A stretch of DNA of 64,000 nt from the NCBI RefSeq assembly GCF_900148495.1, contig NZ_FTRU01000007.1:1-64000 (forward strand), read 5' to 3'. The position numbers were made by a program, and so were the translations under genes. This DNA is from Negativibacillus massiliensis. GTDB taxonomy: Bacteria; Bacillota; Clostridia; Oscillospirales; Ruminococcaceae. Positions 54,620 to 62,950 of the stretch are shown piece by piece. Position 1 is the stretch's first letter, and each line of letters begins with the position of its first letter. The notes under the pieces were generated by a model. The model was not told the DNA's origin. It saw only the letters and a list, made by a program, of their open reading frames with translations, and searched no databases.

Positions 54620-56005
54620 ATGCAGGTAGAAAGAAAATACGAGCAATGGAAAGCAATCACCGAGTCTGATTTTGTTACGCTGTTCATCAAAACATGGTTT
54701 ACATTCATCGCCGTTTTGAGAGAATTGAATCCTGATGTTGATGTTTTCGCGGAAGATGGCAAGCCACGAGGTGACAAACCTTTCCTGAATGCATATAAAG
54801 AAGGTATTATGCCCTTTGTGCAAAAGAACATCAATACGGACGAGTTTGCTCAAGAGCTCTTCGCAATGTACCCCGTCAGTATGCGAAAAGTAATGGATGT
54901 TTTTCCTCAGTATTTCTTCCAGACTTTTTTCCAAATCAATCGTGAGTTCTCCTATGAGGAGAAGACTATTGATCTTGATAAGGATGGTAACCTGAAGGAG
55001 AGGTATCAAGCAAACTTACATATTGTTGATAAGCACATTCTGAAATTCTACTTGGGTGTTTCCGGCCAGTTCCGCACTACAAAATATAACGAGAGCATCA
55101 AGAAAGAAATTGATCTACGACCGATCATTCAGGCTACTGTAGAGAAGCATCGTTATCAAAACTACATCATAAACGAAACACAATTCATGCGTGATTTTTA
55201 CGATGCTCTGATGGGTGAAATCTCAGGAACGCTGCGGTGCTATATTGATGTAACACTTCCGAAAAGGAACTTTAATCAAACTGTGACCGGCAAAATCAAA
55301 GACGCCTGCCTGCGGTTGAATACAGCGCTCCGGCTCAGATTTGAGTACAACTACAAATATCCTCACGAAGTGGATCCGCTGGCCGCACCAAACTCTTATG
55401 CAATCATCTATCAAGTTCCATTCAATGGTTTCAGTCGTTTAGAACGAGAAAACATCTATGCAACACGAAGAGGTGAATACGCACCGCTAATTGCAACAAA
55501 GGCAGTGGACTGGTTTGCCAACTATGTGTATGCATTGAGGAATGCCTTGTTCCATGAAATAATCAGTCCGTTGGATGAAGAGTGGCAAGCTATTTTCAAA
55601 TCGGCATACTTGCTTCTAAAACAAGTTTCTGATATTTGCATCTCTTGTATTTCTCAGATAGAGGAATTCCCTCAGACACAAGAAAATGCCGTTTTCGAGT
55701 ATGCAGAAAAACACAAATCAGAGTGCTTTGATCCTTTGGCAGATCATGTAGAACTCCTGGATTTCCCCAAGATGGTACTGTCTGATTGGAAAGTAGAAAA
55801 AGGAAAGATCACGCTGCGAGGGTGGTTTTCTGCAACGCTCAAGCTTCAACAAGGAGATGCGGAAGCAATAGAAAATGGGACAGGCTCGATCACTACCGAA
55901 GACAAGGGCTTCGATTTTTCTATTACACTTGGTGATGATTTCAAGATCGTAAAAGACAAGGAAACACAAAAAGAGATTATTGAAATCAAACTTCAGGGTA
56001 CATAG
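54620..56005 (+). CDS. unrecognised protein with HEPN-type RNxxxH motif
   Basis: A 461-residue protein not assigned to a family. Residues ~1-345 are mainly helical. At 307-312 is RNALFH, flanked by WFANYVYA and EIISPLDEEWQAIFKSAYLL; R-N-x3-H between two helices is the signature of HEPN ribonucleases. Residues ~365-461 look beta-rich (KGITLRGWFSATLKL, FDFSITLGDDFKIV). No Walker motif is present, so it is not a full PrrC or RloC. It lies 4 nt after the S gene, has AAGGTG at the start and is the last gene of the operon. By analogy with PrrC/EcoprrI it may be a toxin-like RNase held silent by the R-M complex; other roles are possible. Confidence 0.65.
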   Translation: MQVERKYEQWKAITESDFVTLFIKTWFTFIAVLRELNPDVDVFAEDGKPRGDKPFLNAYKEGIMPFVQKNINTDEFAQELFAMYPVSMRKVMDVFPQYFFQTFFQINREFSYEEKTIDLDKDGNLKERYQANLHIVDKHILKFYLGVSGQFRTTKYNESIKKEIDLRPIIQATVEKHRYQNYIINETQFMRDFYDALMGEISGTLRCYIDVTLPKRNFNQTVTGKIKDACLRLNTALRLRFEYNYKYPHEVDPLAAPNSYAIIYQVPFNGFSRLERENIYATRRGEYAPLIATKAVDWFANYVYALRNALFHEIISPLDEEWQAIFKSAYLLLKQVSDICISCISQIEEFPQTQENAVFEYAEKHKSECFDPLADHVELLDFPKMVLSDWKVEKGKITLRGWFSATLKLQQGDAEAIENGTGSITTEDKGFDFSITLGDDFKIVKDKETQKEIIEIKLQGT

Positions 56006-56078
56006 TGATAACTATTCCTCTTTTTGTGCTGTGGAAAAAAGACTCAGGAATTGAATATATACCTTCAAATTATATAAA

Positions 56079-56104
56079 GTACCACCGGCATATGCCGGTG
56101 GTAC
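56079..56104. repeat. 26-bp perfect palindrome / terminator
   Basis: GTACCACCGGCAT followed by its exact complement, without loop. On the minus strand it is followed by CTTTATATAATTT, so it can terminate the DUF6809-TnpV transcript coming from the right. Confidence 0.75.
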
Positions 56105-56109
56105 CATCC

Positions 56110-56388
56110 TCACTTATTCATCAATTCTTCCTTTAATCTGATTCCAACCTTTAATCCTTCCACGAACCCCGCCTTCTCATGGTCACGGCAGAGGGTGCAG
56201 ATCGGATAGATCACCTGATCCATTTCTCTCAGTGTCATGCCGTTCATGGCCTGATACAGGGCGTTGAAATCTGCCTTGATTTGGTCGTCGTCCATCCTGT
56301 TTACCTCGCTATAGGCTTCATACAGGAGCGTCAGAATAGATTCTCCATTACCATAGTTCAACTCATGGGACATGACGTATTCTTTCAA
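56110..56388 (-). CDS. DUF6809-like small protein
   Basis: A 92-residue protein resembling DUF6809 members that recur in Clostridial mobile elements (HELNYGNGESILTLLYEAY, then ICTLCRDHEKAGFVEGLKVG and IRLKEELM). Function unknown. The usable start is TTG at 56388. The upstream in-frame codons REILQA fit the family start (MREILQALKEY), but the ATG near 56417 is out of frame by what looks like a 2-nt insertion. Expression may therefore be reduced. Confidence 0.6.
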   Translation of the reverse strand: MKEYVMSHELNYGNGESILTLLYEAYSEVNRMDDDQIKADFNALYQAMNGMTLREMDQVIYPICTLCRDHEKAGFVEGLKVGIRLKEELMNK

Positions 56389-56407
56389 TGCCTGGAGTAT
56401 TTCTCTA

Positions 56408-56785
56408 TCATGCGAAGATCACCTCCGCATTGATGATTTCTTCCGCTGCATTGTGGATGTTATTCATGCGCCGCATCCAGGCCATTTGATTCTGTGCTTT
56501 GAGTTGTTCAGTGACGCCTTGTTTTTCTGCCATCTGCTTTACCAGAAGGTCGAGCATCTCCTTGGCCCGGTTATCTATTTCTACAAGATAGCTGCTCAGC
56601 TTTCCACTGGTCAGCAGATCGGCATAGAGAACCGGATGATATTCCTTGATGTAACACAGATACTTTCTGCCCCACATTCCGACGGGCTGGATATCAGCTT
56701 TGTCCAGCACAAGGCAGGGAATGTAATAGTCGCCTTGGAGTTCGTACCAAAGGCCATTATTCCTGTCAAAGATGTATTTTTCCAT
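56408..56785 (-). CDS. TnpV-like transposon-encoded protein
   Basis: A 125-residue protein of the TnpV type found in Clostridial transposons. Its features are YYIPCLVLDKADIQPVGMWG, then LYADLLTSGKLSSYLVEIDN, QMAEKQGVTEQLKAQNQMAW and MRRMNNIHNAAEEII. Role unknown. GGAGG lies 9 nt upstream of the ATG. Upstream of the DUF6809-like gene in the same direction, 19 nt apart. The stretch 56786-57070 to its right shows no gene that I can support. Confidence 0.8.
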   Translation of the reverse strand: MEKYIFDRNNGLWYELQGDYYIPCLVLDKADIQPVGMWGRKYLCYIKEYHPVLYADLLTSGKLSSYLVEIDNRAKEMLDLLVKQMAEKQGVTEQLKAQNQMAWMRRMNNIHNAAEEIINAEVIFA

Positions 56786-57070
56786 GATGTGTGTCCTCCG
56801 TATGTGTATTTGATTTTAAGGTGAATCAAATAACAGCACACTGTTTCGCTTCTCACTTGTTGCCCTGTGAAGCCCTGGGCAGCTGTACACAAGGAACTCG
56901 TAGGATGCAAAATCAGTTTTTCGTGGTCAATCCACGAGCAGGAAAATCATAATTGAATACATCTAAAAACCGCTGATTTACGCTGAAAACCAAGCAGAAA
57001 ACGAAGAAATTCCCTGAGATTCAGCATGGCATATTTGGAGCTTTCGGAGTTCAGCAAGCGTTAACCAGAC

Positions 57071-57090
57071 TTCCCCAAGAGATAATTTCC
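57071..57090 (+). repeat. attR, copy of the rpsI 3' end
   Basis: TTCCCCAAGAGATAATTTCC, 18/20 identical to 44090-44109. In the rpsI frame it would read F-P-K-R-stop. CCCATTTCGGG and a strong terminator (57115) follow, which together look like the original region downstream of rpsI. Confidence 0.8.
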
Positions 57091-57114
57091 CATTTCGGGT
57101 TTTTATATCGTATC

Positions 57115-57148
57115 AAAAGCGTTTCCGATTTTCGGAAACGCTTTTTTT
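57115..57148 (+). terminator. terminator right of attR (probable native rpsI terminator)
   Basis: AAAAGCGTTTCCG-ATTTT-CGGAAACGCTTTTTTT. It lies 25 nt right of attR. Joined to the chromosome left of attL it would sit about 25 nt after the rpsI stop, where a ribosomal-operon terminator is expected. Confidence 0.88.
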
Positions 57149-57238
57149 ATTTGCATGATTAACCTTTTATATTTTCTTGAGAGAAGATATGAGAATCTTT
57201 ACACCCGATTTTTATTTCTATTTAAGTTACAGCCTTTA

Positions 57239-57247
57239 TGATATAAT
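57239..57247 (+). promoter_or_regulatory. promoter of the two-component operon (extended -10)
   Basis: TGATATAAT: TG plus exact -10 (57242-57247), weak -35 (TATTTA at 57219-57224, 17-nt spacer). It lies about 64 nt upstream of the response regulator ATG. Confidence 0.6.
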
Positions 57248-57310
57248 TACTTTATATACACATGTTTTTTATTTGAAGATAAGTCTAGGGGTAAAGAGGG
57301 AGAATGCGAT

Positions 57311-57985
57311 ATGAGACTTTTACTGGCGGAAGATGAATTAGCGCTGTCAAAAGCACTTACAGCGATATTGGAACGAAATAATTATTCTGTGGATGCAGCT
57401 TATGATGGTCAGGAAGCATTGGAGTATTTAGAAGCAGACAATTATGATGGCGTTATTCTCGATATTATGATGCCGAAAGTGGATGGAATCACAGTGCTGA
57501 AGGAGATTCGGAAAAGAGGAAATCTGATTCCGGTTCTGCTGCTGACGGCAAAATCTGAAGTGGACGACAAGGTCCTGGGGCTGGATGCTGGTGCAAACGA
57601 CTACCTGACCAAGCCTTTTAATTCAAGGGAATTGCTGGCAAGAATTCGTGCAATGACACGAACACAGGCAGCTCAGGCAAACTCACAGCTGCATATCGGA
57701 AATGTAGTGTTGGATCGTGCCACCTATGAGCTTTCCACTCCATCCGGAAGTTATCGGCTGGCAAACAAGGAATTTCAGATGATGGAAATGCTGATGAGCA
57801 ATCCTAAAAATTTGATTTCTTCCGAACGGTTTATGGAAAAGATTTGGGGATATGACAGCGAAGCAGAAATCAATGTGGTTTGGGTGTACATTTCCTATCT
57901 GCGCAAAAAATTAGCTGCACTGCACGCCAATATCCAGATTAAAGCCATGCGAAATGCCGGTTATACTCTGGAGGAAATTGTATGA
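57311..57985 (+). CDS. OmpR/PhoB-family response regulator
   Basis: A 224-residue regulator. The receiver domain (1-115) has acidic pocket ED (7-8), phosphoacceptor Asp51 (VILDIMMP), Thr79 and Lys101 (LTKPF). The DNA-binding winged helix (about 128-222) has ANKEFQMMEMLMSNP and the recognition region. It overlaps the histidine kinase start by 4 nt (ATGA type), so the pair is coupled. Target genes are unknown; the neighbouring protease and lipoprotein genes are candidates. Confidence 0.95.
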   Translation: MRLLLAEDELALSKALTAILERNNYSVDAAYDGQEALEYLEADNYDGVILDIMMPKVDGITVLKEIRKRGNLIPVLLLTAKSEVDDKVLGLDAGANDYLTKPFNSRELLARIRAMTRTQAAQANSQLHIGNVVLDRATYELSTPSGSYRLANKEFQMMEMLMSNPKNLISSERFMEKIWGYDSEAEINVVWVYISYLRKKLAALHANIQIKAMRNAGYTLEEIV

Positions 57986-59226
57986 TACGAAAACTTCGAA
58001 TAAAACTGATTCTTGCATCCATGCTGTCTTTGCTGCTTGTTTTAACTATAATTTTGGGTGTTGTAGGGGTCCTGAATCATAGAAAAATCGTACAAGATGC
58101 AGACAGCATATTGGCACTCCTGCAGGAAAATGACGGCAACTTTCCACTCGATGAACGTATGGGAAACGATTTATTTTCCATAGAAAAACATCTTAGAAAC
58201 AATCACCGCTTTTCTCCGGAGCTGCCTTATGAGTCCAGATACTTTTCTGTGTTTTTGACAGAAACCGGTGATGTCATTTCTGTAAATACCGGTAAGATTG
58301 CAGCTGTGGATACCACAACAGCGATCAACTATGCACATACGGTACTCCGTACAGGGCTTTTAAAGGGATTTGTGGATGATTATCGTTATACAACCTATAC
58401 GGTTGGAAATGAAATTCACATTATTTTTCTTGACTACGGTCGTGAAATGACTTCGTTCCGAAGCTTTTTATTTACCAGTATGGGGGTTTCCGTAGTTGGG
58501 CTGATGGCTGTATTATTTTTGCTGATCTTTCTTTCCGGTCGAATTGTTAAGCCATTTTCAGAAAACTACGAGAAACAGAAACGCTTTATCACCGATGCAG
58601 GTCATGAGTTGAAAACACCATTAACAATCATTGATGCGGATGCAGAAGTGCTGGAAATGGATATTGGCGAAAACGAATGGCTGCGTGACATTCAAACACA
58701 AACAAAACGTCTGGCACAGTTGACCAATAGCTTGATTCTGTTGTCTCGAATGGAGGAACAGCCTCGCACCGAAAAAATTGAGTTTCCAATTTCTGATCTG
58801 GTGGAGGAAACGGTAGAAACATTCCAGGCATTAGCAAAAACACGCAACAAAAATCTTTCTGCAAATATTCAGCCTATGCTTTCCATGAGCGGAGATGAAA
58901 AAGCGGTCCGGCAACTGATCACAATCCTTTTGGATAATGCTATCAAGTATGCTAATGATGGGGGTAAAATTGAGATTACGCTCAAAAAACAAAAGAATAT
59001 GATATACCTCAGCACATTCAATACGGTAGAGTCGATTTCCAAAGAGAACATAATGCATCTGTTTGATCGTTTTTACCGAGTAGATCAATCAAGAAATTCT
59101 CAAACAGGTGGTTATGGACTGGGACTTTCCATTGCGGCAGCAATTGTGAATGCTCATAAAGGAAAAATTACAGCAAGTACCGAGGATGAAAAGTCACTTC
59201 TAATTACGGCAGCTTTTCCGGTATAA
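57982..59226 (+). CDS. sensor histidine kinase
   Basis: A 414-residue membrane kinase. TM1 spans about 8-31, an extracytoplasmic sensor of ~125 residues follows, and TM2 spans about 163-186. HisKA has the phosphorylated His208 in GHELKTPLTI, and HATPase_c (about 295-410) has the N-box LDNAIKYAND, the F-box-like FDRFYRVD and the G-box GGYGLGLSIAAAI. No HAMP domain is obvious between TM2 and the His box. A terminator follows. Confidence 0.95.
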   Translation: MIRKLRIKLILASMLSLLLVLTIILGVVGVLNHRKIVQDADSILALLQENDGNFPLDERMGNDLFSIEKHLRNNHRFSPELPYESRYFSVFLTETGDVISVNTGKIAAVDTTTAINYAHTVLRTGLLKGFVDDYRYTTYTVGNEIHIIFLDYGREMTSFRSFLFTSMGVSVVGLMAVLFLLIFLSGRIVKPFSENYEKQKRFITDAGHELKTPLTIIDADAEVLEMDIGENEWLRDIQTQTKRLAQLTNSLILLSRMEEQPRTEKIEFPISDLVEETVETFQALAKTRNKNLSANIQPMLSMSGDEKAVRQLITILLDNAIKYANDGGKIEITLKKQKNMIYLSTFNTVESISKENIMHLFDRFYRVDQSRNSQTGGYGLGLSIAAAIVNAHKGKITASTEDEKSLLITAAFPV

Positions 59227-59259
59227 CGAAAAATAAGATATATTATAAGACTATTATAA

Positions 59260-59292
59260 AACGCCATCTTAGAAAAGATGGCGTTCTTTTTT
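59260..59292 (+). terminator. terminator of the two-component operon
   Basis: AACGCCATCTT-AGAA-AAGATGGCGTT plus CTTTTTT. Confidence 0.92.
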
Positions 59293-59436
59293 GGCTTAAA
59301 TTTGGAAAAATATCAATTTTAAGTTGAATTAAGTTTGTACTTTAAGTTTGCCTAAGGTTTAAAATCTATACTTTATTCAAACAAAAGATATTACAACAAC
59401 CAATTGAGAATACGATAAATTGAAAGGAGCTTGTTT

Positions 59437-60411
59437 ATGTATAACAATCAAGAATATATTTCCGCAAACTTTACAACAGAATCGAATTTACCAAAATCTC
59501 CAAATTACAAAAAAACTCCGCATAAGAAAAACAAGATTGCAAGAAAAATCGTTGCACTAGGATTAAGTGCAGTTTTCTTTGGTGGTATTGCAGGAGGAAG
59601 CTTTTATGGGGTCAATAATCTGCTTGAAAGTTTCCAGACACAGGGGGAACAGAATTCTGTTTCGAGCAGTGATCTTTCCCTCTCCAATGTGTCATATACG
59701 TCCAACTCATCGAGCCAATCTCTGGATGTGTCGACTATTGCAGAACAGGGACTTTCCTCTGTTGTGTCGGTAACTAATAGCTCGGTTCAGGAAGTGCAGA
59801 GTTTCTTTGGACAGTTTGGCCGAAATGGCCGTGGCCAGATGCAGCTGCAGGAAACAACAAGCTGTGGATCAGGTGTGATTATCCATTCAGATGATTCTTA
59901 TCTCTATATGGTTACCAACTACCATGTTGTGGAAGGTGCAACTACCCTATCTGTAACGTTCGTGGATGACCAAACCTATGAAGCTCAATTGTGCGGCTAC
60001 GACGAATCAATGGATATCGCATTGCTGAAGGTACCGGTTGGTTCGCTGTCTTCGGATACACTGTCGCAAATTTCTGTAGTTACCATTGGTGATTCGGAGG
60101 AACTGGTTGTAGGCGAACAGGTTGTTGCGATCGGAAATGCTCTTGGATATGGTCAATCGGTAACCACCGGTATTGTTAGTGCTCTGAATCGTACCATCAG
60201 CACAGATACAGGTGCTTCTGCATATATTCAGACCGATGCAGCAATTAACCCGGGCAACAGCGGCGGCGCACTGTTCAATATGAATGGTGAACTGGTTGGA
60301 ATCAACACCGCAAAGGTTTCATCTACGGATGTTGAAGGAATGGGTTATGCAATTCCTATCTCTCAGGTGCTGGAACTGATCGAATCCATGATGAATGGAT
60401 ACCAGGTCTAG
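59437..60411 (+). CDS. HtrA-like S1C serine protease without PDZ
   Basis: A 324-residue protein: basic cytoplasmic N-terminus, one TM helix (about 34-57), Ser/Asn-rich linker (about 70-100) and a trypsin-like S1C domain (about 100-322). The catalytic triad is His163 (VTNYHVVEG), Asp193 (SMDIALLK) and Ser275 (NPGNSGGAL). The protein stops where a PDZ domain normally begins. It is membrane-tethered with the protease outside; probable role in quality control of exported proteins. I start it at 59437 (AAAGGAG 7 nt upstream) rather than at the TTG at 59431. The following 216 nt (60412-60627) contain no recognisable PDZ coding. Confidence 0.92.
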   Translation: MYNNQEYISANFTTESNLPKSPNYKKTPHKKNKIARKIVALGLSAVFFGGIAGGSFYGVNNLLESFQTQGEQNSVSSSDLSLSNVSYTSNSSSQSLDVSTIAEQGLSSVVSVTNSSVQEVQSFFGQFGRNGRGQMQLQETTSCGSGVIIHSDDSYLYMVTNYHVVEGATTLSVTFVDDQTYEAQLCGYDESMDIALLKVPVGSLSSDTLSQISVVTIGDSEELVVGEQVVAIGNALGYGQSVTTGIVSALNRTISTDTGASAYIQTDAAINPGNSGGALFNMNGELVGINTAKVSSTDVEGMGYAIPISQVLELIESMMNGYQV

Positions 60412-60627
60412 TCGTTTTAAGAATTTCAGTTTTCATCAAGAAGCCTCTTCCTGTGGTTGATATTGGTCAGGTAATCTGAAAAATCTGATCTGACCATACA
60501 ATCGATTTTGAACTGAACCAGTAACAAGCAAGAAAATCAATAGATAAGCTGCGTTACCAACGTAAGGAGCTGAAGATTTCAATTTGCATCCAGGAAACGG
60601 TGATGAATGATAAAAGGAGGTTCACTC

Positions 60628-62211
60628 ATGAATAAAAAATCCATATTGTCGCTGGTTCTTGCTGTTCTTTTTGTTTTTTCAGCATGTGGCTCCACAGATT
60701 TGGCAGAATCAGAAAGCTCCTCTACAGAACAAAGTGAGACAGAATCTGAGCAGCCAATATCAACAGCAGGTTCGTCTGATATGTTTACGGACAAAGACAT
60801 GGAAATCGGGTATAACGAGGAAACAAGTACATGGATTACATTGTCTGGAGATAATGCTTCCAGTAATTCGGATACAGTGCAGGTTTCGGGCAGTACAGTT
60901 ACGATTACAGATGCAGGTACCTATATTCTGTCCGGTTCGCTGGAAGATGGAATGATTGTTGTCAATGCAGAGGACACAGATAAAGTCCAGTTAGTGCTCA
61001 AGGGGGTGCAGATAACAAGCTCTACCTCAGCAGCCATTTATGTTTTACAAGCAGATAAGGTATTTATTACCACTGCATCCGGCACACAGAATACCCTTGC
61101 AAACGGTGGAGAATATGTCGCAATGGATGATAATAACATCGATGGGGTGATTTTTTCAAAATCAGATCTGACACTCAATGGCGATGGAACGCTGACAATT
61201 TCTGCTGATGCCGGTCATGGAATAGTTTCCAAAGATGACTTGGTTATTACAAGCGGAACTTACAATATCACAGCTGCAAGCCATGGAATTTCCGGCAAGG
61301 ACAGTGTGAGAATTGCAAACGGAACTTATATGATTGAATCCGGCAAGGATGGAATTCATGCCGAAAATACGGAAGACAGCAGTATGGGATTTCTCTATGT
61401 TGGAGGTGGAACCTTTGATATTACAGCGGACGGCGATGGAATGAGTGCCAGCTCATATTTGCAGATTGAAAATGGAACCTTTACCATTACTTCCGGAGAA
61501 GGAAGCGCCAGTGTTTCCACCACAAGCAACACAACGGAATTCGGACAAAGCAGCAGCTTACAGGTAGAAACAACAACCGCACAGGATGACACCATCAGTC
61601 AGAAAGGCATCAAGGCAGATGGAAATATCAGCATTACAAGTGGTACCTTTAATCTGGATTCAGCTGATGATGCTATCCATGCAGCAAATGAAATTTCCAT
61701 TGCTGCCGGTGAATTTAATATAGCCAGCGGAGATGATGCTATTCATTCGGACTCTTCTGTTGTGATTGAAGATGGTTCTTTTAAGATCAGCGATTGTTAT
61801 GAAGGAGTAGAAGGCATGTCCATCACTGTTGATGGAGGAACTTTCGATATTACATCCGAGGATGATGGCTTGAATGCTGGCGGTGGAAATGACAGTTCTG
61901 GCTTTGGCGGCAGGATGTCTCAGCAGGACGAGTTTTCGACTAGCTCAGGCGGATTTATTACCATCAATAATGGCAGTCTTACCATAGTCTCAACGGGTGA
62001 TTGCATTGACTCTAACGGTGATTTGACGATTAACGGAGGTGTGCTGAATCTTACCTGTAACGGTAGCGGAAATACAACGCTGGATTGCGATGGAAGCTAC
62101 ACCAATAATGGAGGCGAAATAACCACCAATGATGGATCGGAAAATAATCCTGGACAGATGGGCGGAATGGGAAAAACTGGCGGAAAAGGACAAGGTCATT
62201 CCGGATTTTAA
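60628..62211 (+). CDS. Cthe_2159-type carbohydrate-binding lipoprotein
   Basis: A 527-residue protein with a lipoprotein-type signal (SLVLAVLFVFSAC; lipid Cys near 19), an acidic Ser/Glu linker and a long right-handed beta-helix built of repeats of the form DGDGMSAS, SADDAIHAANEISI and SGDDAIHSDSSVVI. This is the DUF4353/Cthe_2159 fold, known to bind acidic polysaccharides such as polygalacturonate with calcium. The Gly-rich C-terminus (QMGGMGKTGGKGQGHSGF) is flexible. The start at 60628 has AAAGGAGG 7 nt upstream. Surface-exposed. Confidence 0.88.
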   Translation: MNKKSILSLVLAVLFVFSACGSTDLAESESSSTEQSETESEQPISTAGSSDMFTDKDMEIGYNEETSTWITLSGDNASSNSDTVQVSGSTVTITDAGTYILSGSLEDGMIVVNAEDTDKVQLVLKGVQITSSTSAAIYVLQADKVFITTASGTQNTLANGGEYVAMDDNNIDGVIFSKSDLTLNGDGTLTISADAGHGIVSKDDLVITSGTYNITAASHGISGKDSVRIANGTYMIESGKDGIHAENTEDSSMGFLYVGGGTFDITADGDGMSASSYLQIENGTFTITSGEGSASVSTTSNTTEFGQSSSLQVETTTAQDDTISQKGIKADGNISITSGTFNLDSADDAIHAANEISIAAGEFNIASGDDAIHSDSSVVIEDGSFKISDCYEGVEGMSITVDGGTFDITSEDDGLNAGGGNDSSGFGGRMSQQDEFSTSSGGFITINNGSLTIVSTGDCIDSNGDLTINGGVLNLTCNGSGNTTLDCDGSYTNNGGEITTNDGSENNPGQMGGMGKTGGKGQGHSGF

Positions 62212-62251
62212 AAAAGCCCAAAATTAAAAATACGATTTTTCAAAATGGAGA

Positions 62252-62863
62252 ATGATGGCATTGACTTACGAAGAATATTACGGGGATGATTTTTTTCGTC
62301 TGAAGCGTGTGGAAGAAATTTTGTTGGACACCATTCGTCAGTACCCGGCGAAGGATTATGCGGACGGTGTGGAGCCGATTTTATACTGCAAATCCAGAAT
62401 CAAAAATCCAGATAGTATGATTCATAAATTGAAAAAGCGCGGCGTTGCAACAGATGGAAAAACTGCAATCAGAGAAACGCATGACGCAGTGGGAGTGCGC
62501 ATCATATGCTCCTTTATAGATGATGTCTATAAAATTTCTCAATGGCTGAGCACACAAAATAATTTTACGATTGTTGCTACCAAGGACTATATTGCCTATC
62601 CAAAACCAAATGGATACCGCAGCCTGCACCTCATTTTAAAATTTCATGATGGACCCGAACAGGGCATTCAGGCAGAAATTCAGCTTCGCACCATTGCTAT
62701 CGACTTTTGGGCAGCTTTGGAACATCAGATGAAGTACAAGAAAAATATCCAATATGAAAAGACAATCTGTGATGAGCTCAAGCGCTGTGCAGATGAGATT
62801 GCTTCGGTGGATATGTCGATGCAGGCTTTGCGGGATATCATCCAAAACGATAAATGGGATTAA
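62252..62863 (+). CDS. small alarmone synthetase, RelQ/RelP-like
   Basis: A 203-residue protein consisting of a RelA/SpoT synthetase domain without hydrolase or regulatory domains. Conserved elements are SRIKNPDSMIHKLKKRG, RETHDAVGVRIICSF, the PKPNGYRSLHLI substrate loop and the AEIQLRTIAIDFWAALEHQM stretch. It makes (p)ppGpp or pGpp from GTP/GDP and ATP. Two ATG codons (62252 and 62255) follow GGAG closely; the second has the better spacing. It is 40 nt behind the lipoprotein gene and may be cotranscribed. Confidence 0.92.
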   Translation: MMALTYEEYYGDDFFRLKRVEEILLDTIRQYPAKDYADGVEPILYCKSRIKNPDSMIHKLKKRGVATDGKTAIRETHDAVGVRIICSFIDDVYKISQWLSTQNNFTIVATKDYIAYPKPNGYRSLHLILKFHDGPEQGIQAEIQLRTIAIDFWAALEHQMKYKKNIQYEKTICDELKRCADEIASVDMSMQALRDIIQNDKWD

Positions 62864-62950
62864 GTTTGTATTTGGGTTGCTAAAAGACGCAGCATAAGGT
62901 CAAAAATCCGGCAGAAAACCTAAGATAGCACGGTTTAGAGTCAACCTTGA

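Larger units (their letters stand above)
44105..57085. mobile_element. integrative mobilizable element at rpsI
   Basis: A ~13-kb insertion bounded by the 11-bp repeat CCAAGAGATAA. Contents in order: integrase (minus), XRE repressor (minus), excisionase-like small protein, primase-like DUF3987 protein, oriT-like hairpins, MobV relaxase, XRE-controlled R-M-like operon with HEPN-motif protein, DUF6809-like and TnpV-like proteins. There is a relaxase but no VirB4 or coupling-protein gene, so it should depend on a helper element for transfer. Codon use and base composition vary along the element, which suggests modular assembly. Confidence 0.87.

Noticed and set aside
44337-57085. Self-transmissible ICE
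   Set aside because: No VirB4, coupling protein or other type IV secretion gene is present, so it is called mobilizable only.
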